A stretch of 64,000 bases of DNA from NCBI RefSeq assembly GCF_021646685.1, contig NZ_JAKJHW010000007.1, positions 124,001 to 188,000 on the forward strand, written 5' to 3'. Positions 52,011 to 60,859 of this stretch are shown piece after piece. Source of the stretch: Pseudalkalibacillus salsuginis. Its GTDB lineage: Bacteria; Bacillota; Bacilli; Bacillales; Fictibacillaceae. The notes under the pieces are model-generated. The model saw only the letters and a program-made list of their open reading frames with translations. It ran no database searches and was not told the DNA's origin. The stretch's first letter is position 1. Every line of letters begins with the position of its first letter. The position numbers and the translations under genes were made by a program.

Positions 52011-53393
52011 TCATCCTGCTTTTTCTTTGGATATGAATTTAGAAAAAATAAAGATCATTAAAATCATTCCCAAACTGATAAACATGCCGATTCTTTGATT
52101 CATATGGACGATTGCCCCTGAAATAGCGAGTAAAATAATCAAAATGCCTATATAGGAAGTATACGGAGATCCGAATGCTTTGAATGTCCCTTGGGTATCG
52201 GCATACGTAGGATGTAATTTGATCTGTGAGGCCAGGATGATCACCCAGTTCAAAATCAGCATGACACCTGCAGAAGTCGTTACATATTCATACATTGTGC
52301 CTGGTAAAAGGTATGAGAAAAGAATGGAAATTGCCAGTCCAATTGCCGTCAATGACAGGGCCGGTAACGCTACACCACGATTATTTTTCTTTTGCAGTAT
52401 TTTTGGTGCATCCCCATCCTTAGCCAGCGAAACCATGACACGACTGATCGAAAACAAGGCTCCAACCATCGTTGAAAAAGCTGCACTGATGATGATGACA
52501 TTAAAAATGGTATCCAGATAAGGGATTTGGAATGCCGATAGTGCTGTCACAAAAGGACTTTCTGACTCGTTGATGATGGTCCAGTCCACCATTTCCAATA
52601 CAAAAAATAAGGATAATATGTAGATTGAAATCAAGGTGATGATCAGTCCTACACCTGTCTTTGGAACATCTTTCTTACTTTCAAGTTCCGATGATGCGAC
52701 CCCAACAACTGCAATCCCCCCAAATGAAAAGAAGATGAAAATCATCGCTGACCATAACCCACCGATCCCATTTGGAAAAAGATCCCCGATTCCTGAGTGG
52801 TTTACGGAGACGATATCCTTCGGACTGATGAAATCCAACAAGAACAATGTTCCGAACACGATGAAAATGATGAGCGTTGATAATTTTATAATGGCAAATA
52901 AAGACTCTATCTGACCAAAGTTTTTCACTCCGAGCAAATTGATTCCAAATCCCAACACCGCGTAGATAATCGAAAATAACCATAATGGGATATGAGGAAA
53001 CCAGAACTGTGTAAAGGTCGAAAGCGCCACGATTTCACTGGACATGATCAAGACACCGGACAACCAATACATCCACCCTGAGAGAAAACCTGCAGAATGT
53101 CCGAAGGCTTTCCTTGCATATGTCCGAAAAGAGCCTGTTTCCGGATCATTTACTGTCATTTCGGCCAAAGAACTGAACACAAAGAAAGTGGTCAACCCCG
53201 CGATCAAATAACCAATCAAAATAGATGGGCCCGCAATTTTGATTGAAAGACCTGTCCCCAGGAAAAAACCAGCCCCTATGATCGAACCGATTCCTATAAG
53301 GGAAAGCTGCCACCATCTTAGTCCCTTTCCTTTTTTAAGTTGCTTTTCCTTCGCATGTTGCACAGACTGTTCAAACAAGTGATGGTGTTTCAT
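52011..53393 (-). CDS. APC-superfamily amino acid permease
   Basis: A 460-residue, twelve-helix permease. The N-terminal GLRWWQLSLIGIGSIIGAGF carries the GSIIGAGFF substrate-binding motif of the amino acid-polyamine-cation family; SSLAEMTVNDPETGSFRTYA and FGHSAGFLSGWMYWLSGVLI follow. It belongs to the AAT-type group that takes up amino acids with protons. The ATG follows GGGGG. No T-box or other leader was found in the upstream region. The amino acid transported cannot be inferred. Confidence 0.88.
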   Translation of the reverse strand: MKHHHLFEQSVQHAKEKQLKKGKGLRWWQLSLIGIGSIIGAGFFLGTGLSIKIAGPSILIGYLIAGLTTFFVFSSLAEMTVNDPETGSFRTYARKAFGHSAGFLSGWMYWLSGVLIMSSEIVALSTFTQFWFPHIPLWLFSIIYAVLGFGINLLGVKNFGQIESLFAIIKLSTLIIFIVFGTLFLLDFISPKDIVSVNHSGIGDLFPNGIGGLWSAMIFIFFSFGGIAVVGVASSELESKKDVPKTGVGLIITLISIYILSLFFVLEMVDWTIINESESPFVTALSAFQIPYLDTIFNVIIISAAFSTMVGALFSISRVMVSLAKDGDAPKILQKKNNRGVALPALSLTAIGLAISILFSYLLPGTMYEYVTTSAGVMLILNWVIILASQIKLHPTYADTQGTFKAFGSPYTSYIGILIILLAISGAIVHMNQRIGMFISLGMILMIFIFSKFISKEKAG

Positions 53394-53869
53394 GTAAACT
53401 TCCCCCTATAAGTGTAGAGTCGTCACATACGCCTGATTATTATTAGCCATTGTGCCAATCTTTACTAATAACGGGAGGATGATTTATTTTCGAAATAAAA
53501 AAACGGCCTCAATGGATCATTACTACATGTATGAAAACACGAATAACCAGTATGCAATTTACCAATCCTGCGCGATGTAAAATTTGTCAGCTTTTTGGAT
53601 GCCTTTATTCCCCCAGCGCGCCTCGATTCAGGATAAGCTCTTAATTCTCCAGGCTAGAACAGCTACCAACATTTTTCTGGTGGTGTAACGTAACGTCAGA
53701 ATCATGATTCCTATCCTTTTTAAAGCGAAGGTAACTTTTAATTTTCTGATAATTCAAAAATTGCTGTTGCTTTTTTATTTTATTCCCTTTATCATAAAAA
53801 TCAGACTACAGTCGACTGTATGTTTTTATAATTCAATACTTTTTTACTGAATTCTATGGAGGTGGCAAT
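53394..53869. promoter_or_regulatory. Divergent intergenic region with operator-like palindrome
   Basis: A 476-bp gap between the permease and the dipeptidase genes. It holds the perfect 14-bp palindrome TACAGTCGACTGTA (53807-53820), just upstream of a TATAAT at 53827-53832 that would drive the plus-strand operon. The palindrome overlaps the expected spacer/minus-35, so it is a likely repressor site. The remaining part shows no gene or conserved RNA. Confidence 0.6.
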
Positions 53870-55243
53870 TTGAGACTGCTAAGCGAGATTGATGAAATAA
53901 TACTAAACAAACGAGACGAATACTTAGAACAATTGTTCACCCTACTACGTCAAAGGAGTATTAGCACACAAAATGAAGGAATTACTGAGTGTGCAGATTT
54001 GCTCAAAAGAATGATGGAGGAAATTGGGATAAACACCAAAATAATGAAAACTGTTGGTCATCCAGTTGTTTATGGTGAAAGGATAAAGGATAAAAGTTTT
54101 TTTACGCTACTTATTTACGGCCATTATGATGTTCAACCGCCAGACCCAATTGCCGAATGGAAATCTCCCCCTTTTGAACCCACTATTAGAGAAAATAGAA
54201 TTTATGGCCGAGGAGCGGGAGACAACAAAGGACAACTAATGGCCCAACTCCTTGGTATTAATACATATATAGAGGCCTTCGGGGATCTACCTATTAATAT
54301 TAAATTTATATTTGAAGGAGAAGAGGAGAAAGGTAGCGTTAATTTAGCCGCTTTTGTAGAAGAACATAAAGACCTATTGAAAGCTGATTTGGTTTATACA
54401 GCTGATGGCTCCTCCCATTATAGTGGTTCCCCACTTATTTTATTAGGTGTAAGAGGGGTGCTTGCTCTTGAATTAAAGGCAAAAGAGGCAGAGTGGGATA
54501 ACCACTCAGGGAATACGGGTAACATTTTAACCAATCCCGCTTGGAAGCTAATTGATTTATTACATACAATGCGCGGAAAAGATGGTCGTGTTTTAATTGA
54601 TGGATTTTATGAAGATATTCGTCCTCCCTCTGTACGGGATAAAGAATTACTTAAATTATTACCTTTTGATGTTGAAGATATAGGTAAAAAAATTGGTTAT
54701 CCCAGTTTAAATATGGATGGTGAATCATATTACCATAAGTTAACCATGGAACCGACATTTAATATTAATGGGTTGGAGAGTGGTCATACTGGTGCCGGCT
54801 TGAAAACGATAATACCTTCTATGGCCACTGTAAGACTAGATATACGCCTCGTAGTAGATCAGGATCCTATGGATATCTATAAAAAAATCGCTCAACATGT
54901 TCAAGTCCATGATCCTAGCATCGATGTGAAATATTTAGGGTCGATGAAGCCGTCTAGGACTTCTGCAGATATTGAAATAGTGAAAGTTGTAACTAAAGCA
55001 ATACAACAATCATATGAAAAGAAGCCGATTATCCAACCGAGTCTTGGCGGCTCCCTACCTGACTATGTTTGGACAAGCATCTTAGGCATACCTTCTATAA
55101 TAATGCCTTATGCAAATTTCGATCAAAGAAATCATTCTCCTAATGAAAATTTAGAATTAGATTACTTTTTTAACGGAATTAAGTGTACTTGCCACGTGAT
55201 TCAGGCTCTCGGTGAGCATTCCAAATCATATTCAAATAAATAA
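53870..55243 (+). CDS. M20 family dipeptidase
   Basis: A 457-residue zinc peptidase of the ArgE/DapE/CNDP group. Metal ligands are in LLIYGHYDVQPPDPIAEWKS, RGAGDNKGQLMAQL, the catalytic EGEEEKGS pair, TADGSSHY and the final RNHSPNENLEL; the dimerisation domain contains DNHSGNTGNILTNPAW and INGLESGHTGAGLKT. It hydrolyses dipeptides or N-acyl amino acids in the cytoplasm. It starts with TTG behind GGAGGTGG. It is the first gene of a three-gene operon with a YfcC transporter (25 bp away) and an SHMT-like enzyme; codon use is visibly richer in AT than in flanking genes. Confidence 0.92.
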   Translation: MRLLSEIDEIILNKRDEYLEQLFTLLRQRSISTQNEGITECADLLKRMMEEIGINTKIMKTVGHPVVYGERIKDKSFFTLLIYGHYDVQPPDPIAEWKSPPFEPTIRENRIYGRGAGDNKGQLMAQLLGINTYIEAFGDLPINIKFIFEGEEEKGSVNLAAFVEEHKDLLKADLVYTADGSSHYSGSPLILLGVRGVLALELKAKEAEWDNHSGNTGNILTNPAWKLIDLLHTMRGKDGRVLIDGFYEDIRPPSVRDKELLKLLPFDVEDIGKKIGYPSLNMDGESYYHKLTMEPTFNINGLESGHTGAGLKTIIPSMATVRLDIRLVVDQDPMDIYKKIAQHVQVHDPSIDVKYLGSMKPSRTSADIEIVKVVTKAIQQSYEKKPIIQPSLGGSLPDYVWTSILGIPSIIMPYANFDQRNHSPNENLELDYFFNGIKCTCHVIQALGEHSKSYSNK

Positions 55244-55268
55244 CTATTGTCAGAAAGGGCGAGTAACA

Positions 55269-56711
55269 ATGGAAGAAAAATCAAATATCGAAACGCACGA
55301 CGTGCAAGAGTCTAAGAAAAACAAAAAATTCCCTATGCCAGATGTTTTTGTCATTTTATTTTCTTTTCTGTTAATAGCTTATGCTCTTTCTTATATTATT
55401 CCTTCAGGGTCTTATGAGAGAGTAGAAAGGGGTGGGATTACACAGATAGATCCAAATAGTTTTCAATACGTAAACAGTGAATCTTTGTCTATAATGGATT
55501 TATTTTTATCCATTGTGCAAGGACTTTCTGCATCAGCTGATATAGTGTTTTTAATCCTTATAGTCGGAGGTACCCTAGCTCTCATTGAATCAAGTGGAGC
55601 ATTTAAAGCAGGAATTGGTTCTCTTATTAGATTGACAAGGGGCAATTACTTGTTGTTACTTGTCACTTTCTCTAGCATATTTGCTGTCCTCTCGACGTTT
55701 GGAGTCGGAGCCAACATAGTCATTGCTTTTGTACCAATAGGAATAATAATTGCTCGGTCTCTGAAGCTGGATCCTGTTGTAGGGGTTGCACTGGTTTTCT
55801 TAGGATCCTATTCTGGTTGGGCTGGAGGAGTTTTTGATCCAATAGTAACAGTTTTTGCTCAAAGCATTGCTGAGCTTCCTTTATTTTCAGGTGTTTTATT
55901 CCGTCTTGTGATTTTTGTTATTTTTGTCTCTATCACCATTTTATATATCTGTTTATATGCCAAAAAAGTACGGCACAATCCTGCTAACAGTCTAATGGGA
56001 TCTGACTATCTTTCTCAGTATCCTGATTATGAAGATAAGGAATCTGTAACAAGTACGATTTTTACAACACAACAAAAAATAATCCTCTTGTTGTTTGTAA
56101 CATTCCTTGGGATCTATTTGTATGGTGCATTTAATCTAAAATGGAATATAAAAGAACTTTCAGCAATTTTCATTATGCTCGGCATTGCTGTAGCTATTGT
56201 TTCAAGGATTTCCCCGAATCAATTCGTAAATGAGTTCATGAAAGGTATTAAACAAGTAATATATGGAGCTCTTGTAGTTGGTTTAGCTCGAGCTGTCATC
56301 ATTCTACTAGAAAATGGACGTGTCATAGATACAGTTGTCAATGGAACCACTGCGACTTTAGATATGTTCTCTCCTGTTGTATCTATGCAATTGTTATACT
56401 TCTTTAATTTATTTTTCAACTCAATCATTACTTCTGGAACAGGGCAAGCTGCAATCGTTATGCCAATCATGGTACCAATTGTGGATATGTTAGATGTTAC
56501 AAGACAAGTTGCATTTATAACATTTAAGTTAGGGGACGCAATTACAAATATCATCACCCCTCTTTCTGGAACATTAATGGCTTGTTTGGCATTAGGAAAA
56601 GTATCATACGGGAAATGGTTGAAATTTATTTTTCCATTATTTCTAATCTGGACTGTAATTGGTGCAATTTTGGTAGGAATTGCTGTAGTTATCCAATATG
56701 GACCTTACTAG
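55269..56711 (+). CDS. YfcC family (DcuC/ArcD-like) transporter
   Basis: A 480-residue membrane protein with about eleven helices. The N-terminus FPMPDVFVILFSFLLIAYAL and SYIIPSGSYERVERGG, then GGTLALIESSGAFKAGIGSL, FGVGANIVIAFVPIGIIIAR, ITSGTGQAAIVMPIMVPIVD and LGDAITNIITPLSGTLMACL are hallmarks of the YfcC/C4-dicarboxylate anaerobic carrier family. These carry organic acids, amino acids or peptides. ATG 55269 has AAAGGGCGAG upstream; the frame extends 19 codons into the dipeptidase gene without an SD. Here it probably imports the dipeptidase substrate. Confidence 0.88.
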   Translation: MEEKSNIETHDVQESKKNKKFPMPDVFVILFSFLLIAYALSYIIPSGSYERVERGGITQIDPNSFQYVNSESLSIMDLFLSIVQGLSASADIVFLILIVGGTLALIESSGAFKAGIGSLIRLTRGNYLLLLVTFSSIFAVLSTFGVGANIVIAFVPIGIIIARSLKLDPVVGVALVFLGSYSGWAGGVFDPIVTVFAQSIAELPLFSGVLFRLVIFVIFVSITILYICLYAKKVRHNPANSLMGSDYLSQYPDYEDKESVTSTIFTTQQKIILLLFVTFLGIYLYGAFNLKWNIKELSAIFIMLGIAVAIVSRISPNQFVNEFMKGIKQVIYGALVVGLARAVIILLENGRVIDTVVNGTTATLDMFSPVVSMQLLYFFNLFFNSIITSGTGQAAIVMPIMVPIVDMLDVTRQVAFITFKLGDAITNIITPLSGTLMACLALGKVSYGKWLKFIFPLFLIWTVIGAILVGIAVVIQYGPY

Positions 56712-56900
56712 ATTAAATATTTAATATCCGCTCAAAGTTATCACTTTATACTTGTGATCCATAGACTGTGAGGAATGATATTAGGAAGTGTTATTAATGG
56801 ATAAATACTGAAGGATATTTCAATGATTTTTTAAAGAACATTTCATTGAGTCGTGTCGGAAGAAAGTAGTTTTAAAAAATAATAACTTAGGAGGGTTACC

Positions 56901-58247
56901 ATGGATTCAACGATTACTACAACAAATGAAAATTGCGAGGTCCACGATCAAAAGGTGTTAAACTGGGCAAAAGATATTATTGAAAATAGTTCTTCTTCGA
57001 GATTGATTCAGAAAGAAATTATTGATGCTGTCGACCGGAATGCCATTTGGAGAGGGCAGGAATGTCTTAACTTATTAGCCCCTGAAGCACCTACAAGTCC
57101 GATCGTTCGCCAATTACTAGCATCTGAAGTAGGGACTAGAGCAGCTGAAGGTCATATAGGACCCACACAAAGATGGTTTTCAGGAACTAAGTATATCGAT
57201 GAAATTGAATCTCTATGTGTAGAGTTATTAAAAAAGGTCTTTAAGAGTAATTATGCAGATCATCGCCTTGTCGCAAGCATGATAGGAAATATGACTGTCT
57301 ATGCAAGTCTAACAAAACCGGGAGATAATATCTTATCCATTTCACAACCATTTGGCGGTCATTCCAGTAACCGTTATGATGGACCAGCCGGTATTCGCGG
57401 ACTAAATATTTATGATGTTCCAATGGATCCAGTTGATTTGGTAGTAGATATAGATGAGTTTGCAAAGGTAGCAAGACAAGTAAAACCTCAGCTAGTTACA
57501 CTCGGTGCCTCAATGACATTATTTCCATTCCCACTTAAAGAAATCTCTGAGATCGTCGATGAGTGGGGAGGAAAAATATTCTTTGATGGGGCTCATCAGC
57601 TTGGACTAATTGGAGGTGGTCAATTCCAAGATCCTTTAAATGAGGGAGCTTGTATCATGACGGGATCAGCAGGAAAAACGTTTAGTGGTCCTCAGAGTGG
57701 TATCATTGTTTGGAATGACCCAGAACTAACACAATCAATCAGTGATACGATCTTCCCTGCTCTTGCTGCAACACATCAAGTAAATCGTGTCGCTGCTTTG
57801 GCTGCATCTGCTGCAGAATTCCTAGCATTCGGAAAAGAATATATGGAACAAATTGTGGCGAATGCAAAAGCATTGGCTAAAGCATTACATGAAAGAGATA
57901 TAACTGTGCTCGGTTCCCATAAAGGTTTTACAGAAACTCATCAAGTGATTCTTGATGTTAAGCGTTTTGGTGGTGGATTAGAAGTCGCACAAAAATTGGA
58001 GAAAGCAAATATTATTACAAATAAAAACCTTATTCCCGGCGACAAACCTGAGGATTGGGATTACCCAAGTGGGTTACGCATTGGAACGATTGAAATCACA
58101 CGCTTAGGTATGAAGGAGGCTGAGATGGATATCATTGCAGACTATATTGTAAGTGTTTTGGAGGGAAGAGAAACAGTCGATTCTATCCGAAAGCGTGTCA
58201 TTGAATTCCGATCAGCCTATCAAAAAATGCATTATTGCTATGACTGA
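56901..58247 (+). CDS. Serine hydroxymethyltransferase-like PLP enzyme
   Basis: A 448-residue fold-type I enzyme related to SHMT but clearly divergent. It shows ECLNLLAPEAPTSPIVRQLL, the EGHIGPTQRWFSGTKYIDEI substrate loop, IFFDGAHQLGLIGGGQFQDP with the PLP-binding Asp and His, and TGSAGKTFSGPQSGIIVW with the probable Schiff-base Lys (in GlyA the corresponding segment is TTTTHKTLRGPRGG). GLRIGTIEITRLGM near the C-terminus matches the SHMT C-terminal domain. Related proteins act as alpha-methylserine hydroxymethyltransferases, transaldolases or beta-hydroxy amino acid aldolases. It starts behind AGGAGG, 189 bp after the transporter gene. The substrate is unknown. Confidence 0.85.
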   Translation: MDSTITTTNENCEVHDQKVLNWAKDIIENSSSSRLIQKEIIDAVDRNAIWRGQECLNLLAPEAPTSPIVRQLLASEVGTRAAEGHIGPTQRWFSGTKYIDEIESLCVELLKKVFKSNYADHRLVASMIGNMTVYASLTKPGDNILSISQPFGGHSSNRYDGPAGIRGLNIYDVPMDPVDLVVDIDEFAKVARQVKPQLVTLGASMTLFPFPLKEISEIVDEWGGKIFFDGAHQLGLIGGGQFQDPLNEGACIMTGSAGKTFSGPQSGIIVWNDPELTQSISDTIFPALAATHQVNRVAALAASAAEFLAFGKEYMEQIVANAKALAKALHERDITVLGSHKGFTETHQVILDVKRFGGGLEVAQKLEKANIITNKNLIPGDKPEDWDYPSGLRIGTIEITRLGMKEAEMDIIADYIVSVLEGRETVDSIRKRVIEFRSAYQKMHYCYD

Positions 58248-58296
58248 TCTTTGTAGGGTACATTTTTAAAATGACTGGGTGACCTTATAATAAGAA

Positions 58297-58333
58297 CGGG
58301 GGCTTATTCGAAGTAGGGTAAGCTTCCTTTTTT
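58297..58333 (+). terminator. Probable terminator of the M20-YfcC-SHMT-like operon
   Basis: GCTTA (58302-58306) pairs with TAAGC (58319-58323), with outer GG/CC pairs, and is followed by TTCCTTTTTT. It lies about 50 bp beyond the stop of the SHMT-like gene. Confidence 0.6.
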
Positions 58334-58494
58334 ATGAAATTAATGATGTACTTCAACAAGATAGACAGTAATCCGGGGAAGGTCACTGTCGCAAAAGAGT
58401 CGTTGATAACAATTGCAATACCTCATGACAGGTGTTTTATCGGATATATTATATTTCTCTAGCATTTTTTTCGGAGGGTAACAGTTTAATTTAG

Positions 58495-58709
58495 CCTCTC
58501 TTGGAGTCGGTTCTGGATAAAGTGGGTCAGGGAAATGACGACCACATTTTTTCTCGCGAATTCATCTGATTGATCTCGCCGGGCATGCTGATCAAGAATA
58601 GGACGAACACTCTAAGCTCGTTTGGCTGAAGAGAGAAAACCTTAAATCTTTAGTATGGGCACCAGCGGATATCCCAGCTGTTGAAGAGCTGATAGAAGAA
58701 AAAGTGTAG
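58495..58709 (+). pseudogene. Relic of a NUDIX hydrolase C-terminus
   Basis: Conceptual translation gives ESVLDKVGQGNDDHIFSREF followed, after a frame change near 58570, by DLAGHADQE, an in-frame TAG, then DEHSKLVWLKRENLKSLVWA and PADIPAVEELIEEKV to the stop at 58709. The last part (xxWxxxxxLxxLxWAPADIPxVxxL) is typical of MutT-like NUDIX proteins. The NUDIX box itself and the N-terminal half are missing. One frameshift, one stop and the truncation mark a dead gene. The rest of 58334-58494 has a GACAGT/ACTGTC hairpin and nothing else recognisable. Confidence 0.72.
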
Positions 58710-58728
58710 TCCATTGTCAGACTACACT
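58702..58728. repeat. Stem-loop at the end of the NUDIX relic
   Basis: AAGTGTAGTC (58702-58711) pairs with GACTACACTT (58719-58728). There is no T-run, so it may be the worn terminator of the former gene. Confidence 0.5.
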
Positions 58729-58851
58729 TAATGATTAACAATCATTTTTATTTTCTGCAACACTTGTTAAAGGGTTGAAGAATTCATTTTCTGCATACCC
58801 TATTGAAACAAGGTTTAAAATCTTGAAATAAAGCCATTTTATATCAAAAAA

Positions 58852-58937
58852 TCGTCACGTGACACGGTTTTGGAAGACCATAAAGACTAAGTTCGTCTTA
58901 ACCGCAAAGCTGGCATAGGTGTATGACGACCTTTTTT
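58852..58937 (+). ncRNA. Candidate structured RNA of unknown class
   Basis: Nested helices can form: TCGTCA (58852-58857) with TGACGA (58924-58929), CGGTT (58865-58869) with AACCG (58900-58904), and AAGAC (58883-58887) with GTCTT (58895-58899). A run of seven T follows at 58932. The CCGCAAAGC segment is like the conserved strand of c-di-GMP-I riboswitches, but the second hairpin of that class is missing. No gene follows on the plus strand, so a small RNA is more likely than a leader. Confidence 0.35.
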
Positions 58938-58986
58938 TAAAACAAAAAAGCTTATCATTTCTATCCAATATGCAAATGAGAAGTTT

Positions 58987-59023
58987 AAAAAAGTACGTAT
59001 TTGGAAAAAACACGTACTTTTTT
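58987..59023. terminator. Bidirectional terminator downstream of citM-like gene
   Basis: AAAAAAGTACGT (58987-58998) pairs with ACGTACTTTTTT (59012-59023). It ends the minus-strand citrate transporter gene and any plus-strand RNA from the preceding region. Confidence 0.8.
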
Positions 59024-59091
59024 AACAATCTGAGTCCAGGAAGCGTTCCTGCGCTTTTGTTACTAAAGTTGATTCAAAATCTCTAACTAGA

Positions 59092-60420
59092 TTAAACCTG
59101 AATCAGCCCTATAAATATCGCAATTACAATCAGGACAAGACTAAGCCCCCACATCCAAAATACAGAATAGCGTAAGTGACGACCCATTTCCAGACCTGAT
59201 AAACCTAATGCAAGCCAAACAGCAGGAGCTAATGGACTGACAAATGTACCTACGATATTTCCAATAATCATTGAATAGGATGTTGATAAAGAGTCTATTC
59301 CAAAACCTGTTGCAATTTGTTCGACGACTGGAAGTAATGCAAAATAATACGCATCTGTACTTAATATTAGCTCAAATGGTACACCTAAAATTCCAACAAT
59401 TAAATGCAGAAATGGAGCGATCGTTGCCGGAAGAACACTTACAATATCGTTTGCAATCGCAGTGAGCATGCCGGTACCATTAAGGATTCCTAAAAACAGT
59501 CCTGCTGCAAGAATAATCGATGCCATCGTAAGTGCATTTGGTGCATGTGCACGAATTGTTTCCATTTGATCTTTTACATGAGGAAAATTAATCGGCAGTG
59601 CAATACTAACACCAATCATAAACGCTAATCCTGCAGGAATAAGTCCTGATACAAGAACTCCAATAACAGCTAAAGCTAAAATCGAGTTTAACCACAACAA
59701 TTTTGATTTTTCTTTCGTAGAAGTGTCTGATTTTTCTGTCATATCAGGGTCATATTCTAACTGTTCAGCTGTAGCCGCGATTTCTAACGACCCATATTTC
59801 TTAATGATTCGGCGTTGTTCTCGCATCCCAAGGAAAACAGCTAAAACAATCATTAGAACAATCCCGCTAATTTGAATCGGTATAAGCGGCCTCCATAATT
59901 CAGTTACATCGACTCCAAGAACAGAAGCAGTTCTCCCTAACGGTCCGGCCCATGGAAGCATATTCATAATACTTGCCGCTCCACCTACTAATAAGAGCAG
60001 CAAATATGGATTCATTTTCAACCGATTATATACTGGTAAAAGTGCTGGCACAGTGATCAGAAAAGTAGAAGCACCAGATCCATCTAACTGAGCAACTGTC
60101 GCAATAAGAACAGTGACTACACTAATTGTAATGACATTCCCTCTAGAAAGGGCTACCATTTTATTAATCATTGGATCAAAAAGTCCTACATCCTGCATAA
60201 TTCCAAAGAATATAATCGCAAATATAAACATAATCGCAACAGAGATGACAGAACCAATCCCCTCTTCAAAAAAGCCCCCAATTTCAGAAAAAGTAAAACC
60301 TGCTAATAACGCACCAATAATCGGCGGTAATACCATAGCTACAATCGGCGTCACCTTCCCGCTAATCAGCAATGATACGATAAGTAAAATGATGAAAAAA
60401 CCAATAAAACTAAGACTCAT
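59092..60420 (-). CDS. CitMHS-family citrate:proton symporter
   Basis: A 442-residue, twelve-helix carrier close to B. subtilis CitM/CitN, which take up citrate complexed with a divalent metal. Family sequences are MLPPIIGALLAGFTFSEIGG-like segments, AQLDGSGASTFLITVPALLP (ligand region), MNMLPWAGPLGRTASVLGVD, and LILSTDAYYFALLPVVEQIA, SYSMIIGNIVGTFVSPLAPA. The ATG follows GGAAGG. It is monocistronic with terminators on both sides. Two cre-like boxes upstream fit catabolite repression, and the CitA/DcuS-type system at 19-21 kb is a possible inducer. Confidence 0.92.
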   Translation of the reverse strand: MSLSFIGFFIILLIVSLLISGKVTPIVAMVLPPIIGALLAGFTFSEIGGFFEEGIGSVISVAIMFIFAIIFFGIMQDVGLFDPMINKMVALSRGNVITISVVTVLIATVAQLDGSGASTFLITVPALLPVYNRLKMNPYLLLLLVGGAASIMNMLPWAGPLGRTASVLGVDVTELWRPLIPIQISGIVLMIVLAVFLGMREQRRIIKKYGSLEIAATAEQLEYDPDMTEKSDTSTKEKSKLLWLNSILALAVIGVLVSGLIPAGLAFMIGVSIALPINFPHVKDQMETIRAHAPNALTMASIILAAGLFLGILNGTGMLTAIANDIVSVLPATIAPFLHLIVGILGVPFELILSTDAYYFALLPVVEQIATGFGIDSLSTSYSMIIGNIVGTFVSPLAPAVWLALGLSGLEMGRHLRYSVFWMWGLSLVLIVIAIFIGLIQV

Positions 60421-60476
60421 TATCGCTTCACCTTCCTATGTAAAAAATTCTCTCCACCTAAGTATGCCGCCCAATT

Positions 60477-60498
60477 TTTATATTGAATGCGTTTACGA
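60477..60498 (-). promoter_or_regulatory. citM-like promoter region with cre-like box
   Basis: On the minus strand TCGTAAACGCATTCA (60498-60484) matches the cre consensus WTGNAANCGNWNNCW with one mismatch and sits one base upstream of a TATAAA minus-10 (60482-60477). CcpA binding here would block transcription. Confidence 0.55.
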
Positions 60499-60593
60499 TG
60501 GAGTATGAAAAACGATCTACTTCCTAGAGGATGCAAAATAATACAGTGCATATCGTTATGGTCTTTTTCATTACAGTTAAGTCTCTCCTCGGT

Positions 60594-60608
60594 ACGAAAA
60601 CGCTTACT
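60594..60608. promoter_or_regulatory. Second cre-like box upstream of the citM-like gene
   Basis: ACGAAAACGCTTACT matches WTGNAANCGNWNNCW with one mismatch (C for the first T). It lies about 95 bp upstream of the first box and could cooperate with it. Confidence 0.45.
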
Positions 60609-60708
60609 TTTTTAAGTATAAAATATTCAGAAAAGTTTGTAACGATTATCAATTTAATGTGTTTTAAAATCTTTCTATGCATTTTTTTTATTTTGTTCAC
60701 GGAAATAT

Positions 60709-60738
60709 AAAAAAAAGCATGACCTGATAGTCATCCTT
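60709..60738 (-). terminator. Terminator upstream of the citM-like promoter
   Basis: ATGAC (60719-60723) pairs with GTCAT (60730-60734), with extra outer pairs, and eight T residues follow on the minus strand. It insulates the citrate carrier from upstream transcription. Confidence 0.6.
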
Positions 60739-60821
60739 TCTCACTATTTACAAGTTACAAGTTTTTTCACTGTTTTTTAGGAATCCTGTCCCTTATTCCA
60801 GATAACTGCCCAGTTATTGAA

Positions 60822-60859
60822 TAAAGGAAAAGCTGGAGATCAACTAACAATCTTCAGCT
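60822..60859 (-). terminator. Terminator after a possible short transcript
   Basis: AGCTGGAGAT (60831-60840) pairs with ATCTTCAGCT (60850-60859) with one mismatch; TTTCCTTTATT follows on the minus strand. Directly upstream, 60854-60940 could encode a 28-residue basic peptide (MIKKKSSKTESREKG...) with a weak SD; I do not call it a gene. The rest of 60860-61046 is AT-rich without features. Confidence 0.5.

Noticed and set aside
53394-53869. T-box leader for the amino acid permease
   Set aside because: No AGGGTGG-type T-box sequence, specifier hairpin or terminator pair is present on the minus strand.
58852-58937. c-di-GMP-I riboswitch
   Set aside because: Only the CGCAAAGC strand fits. The tetraloop-receptor arm and second hairpin are missing, and no gene follows on that strand.
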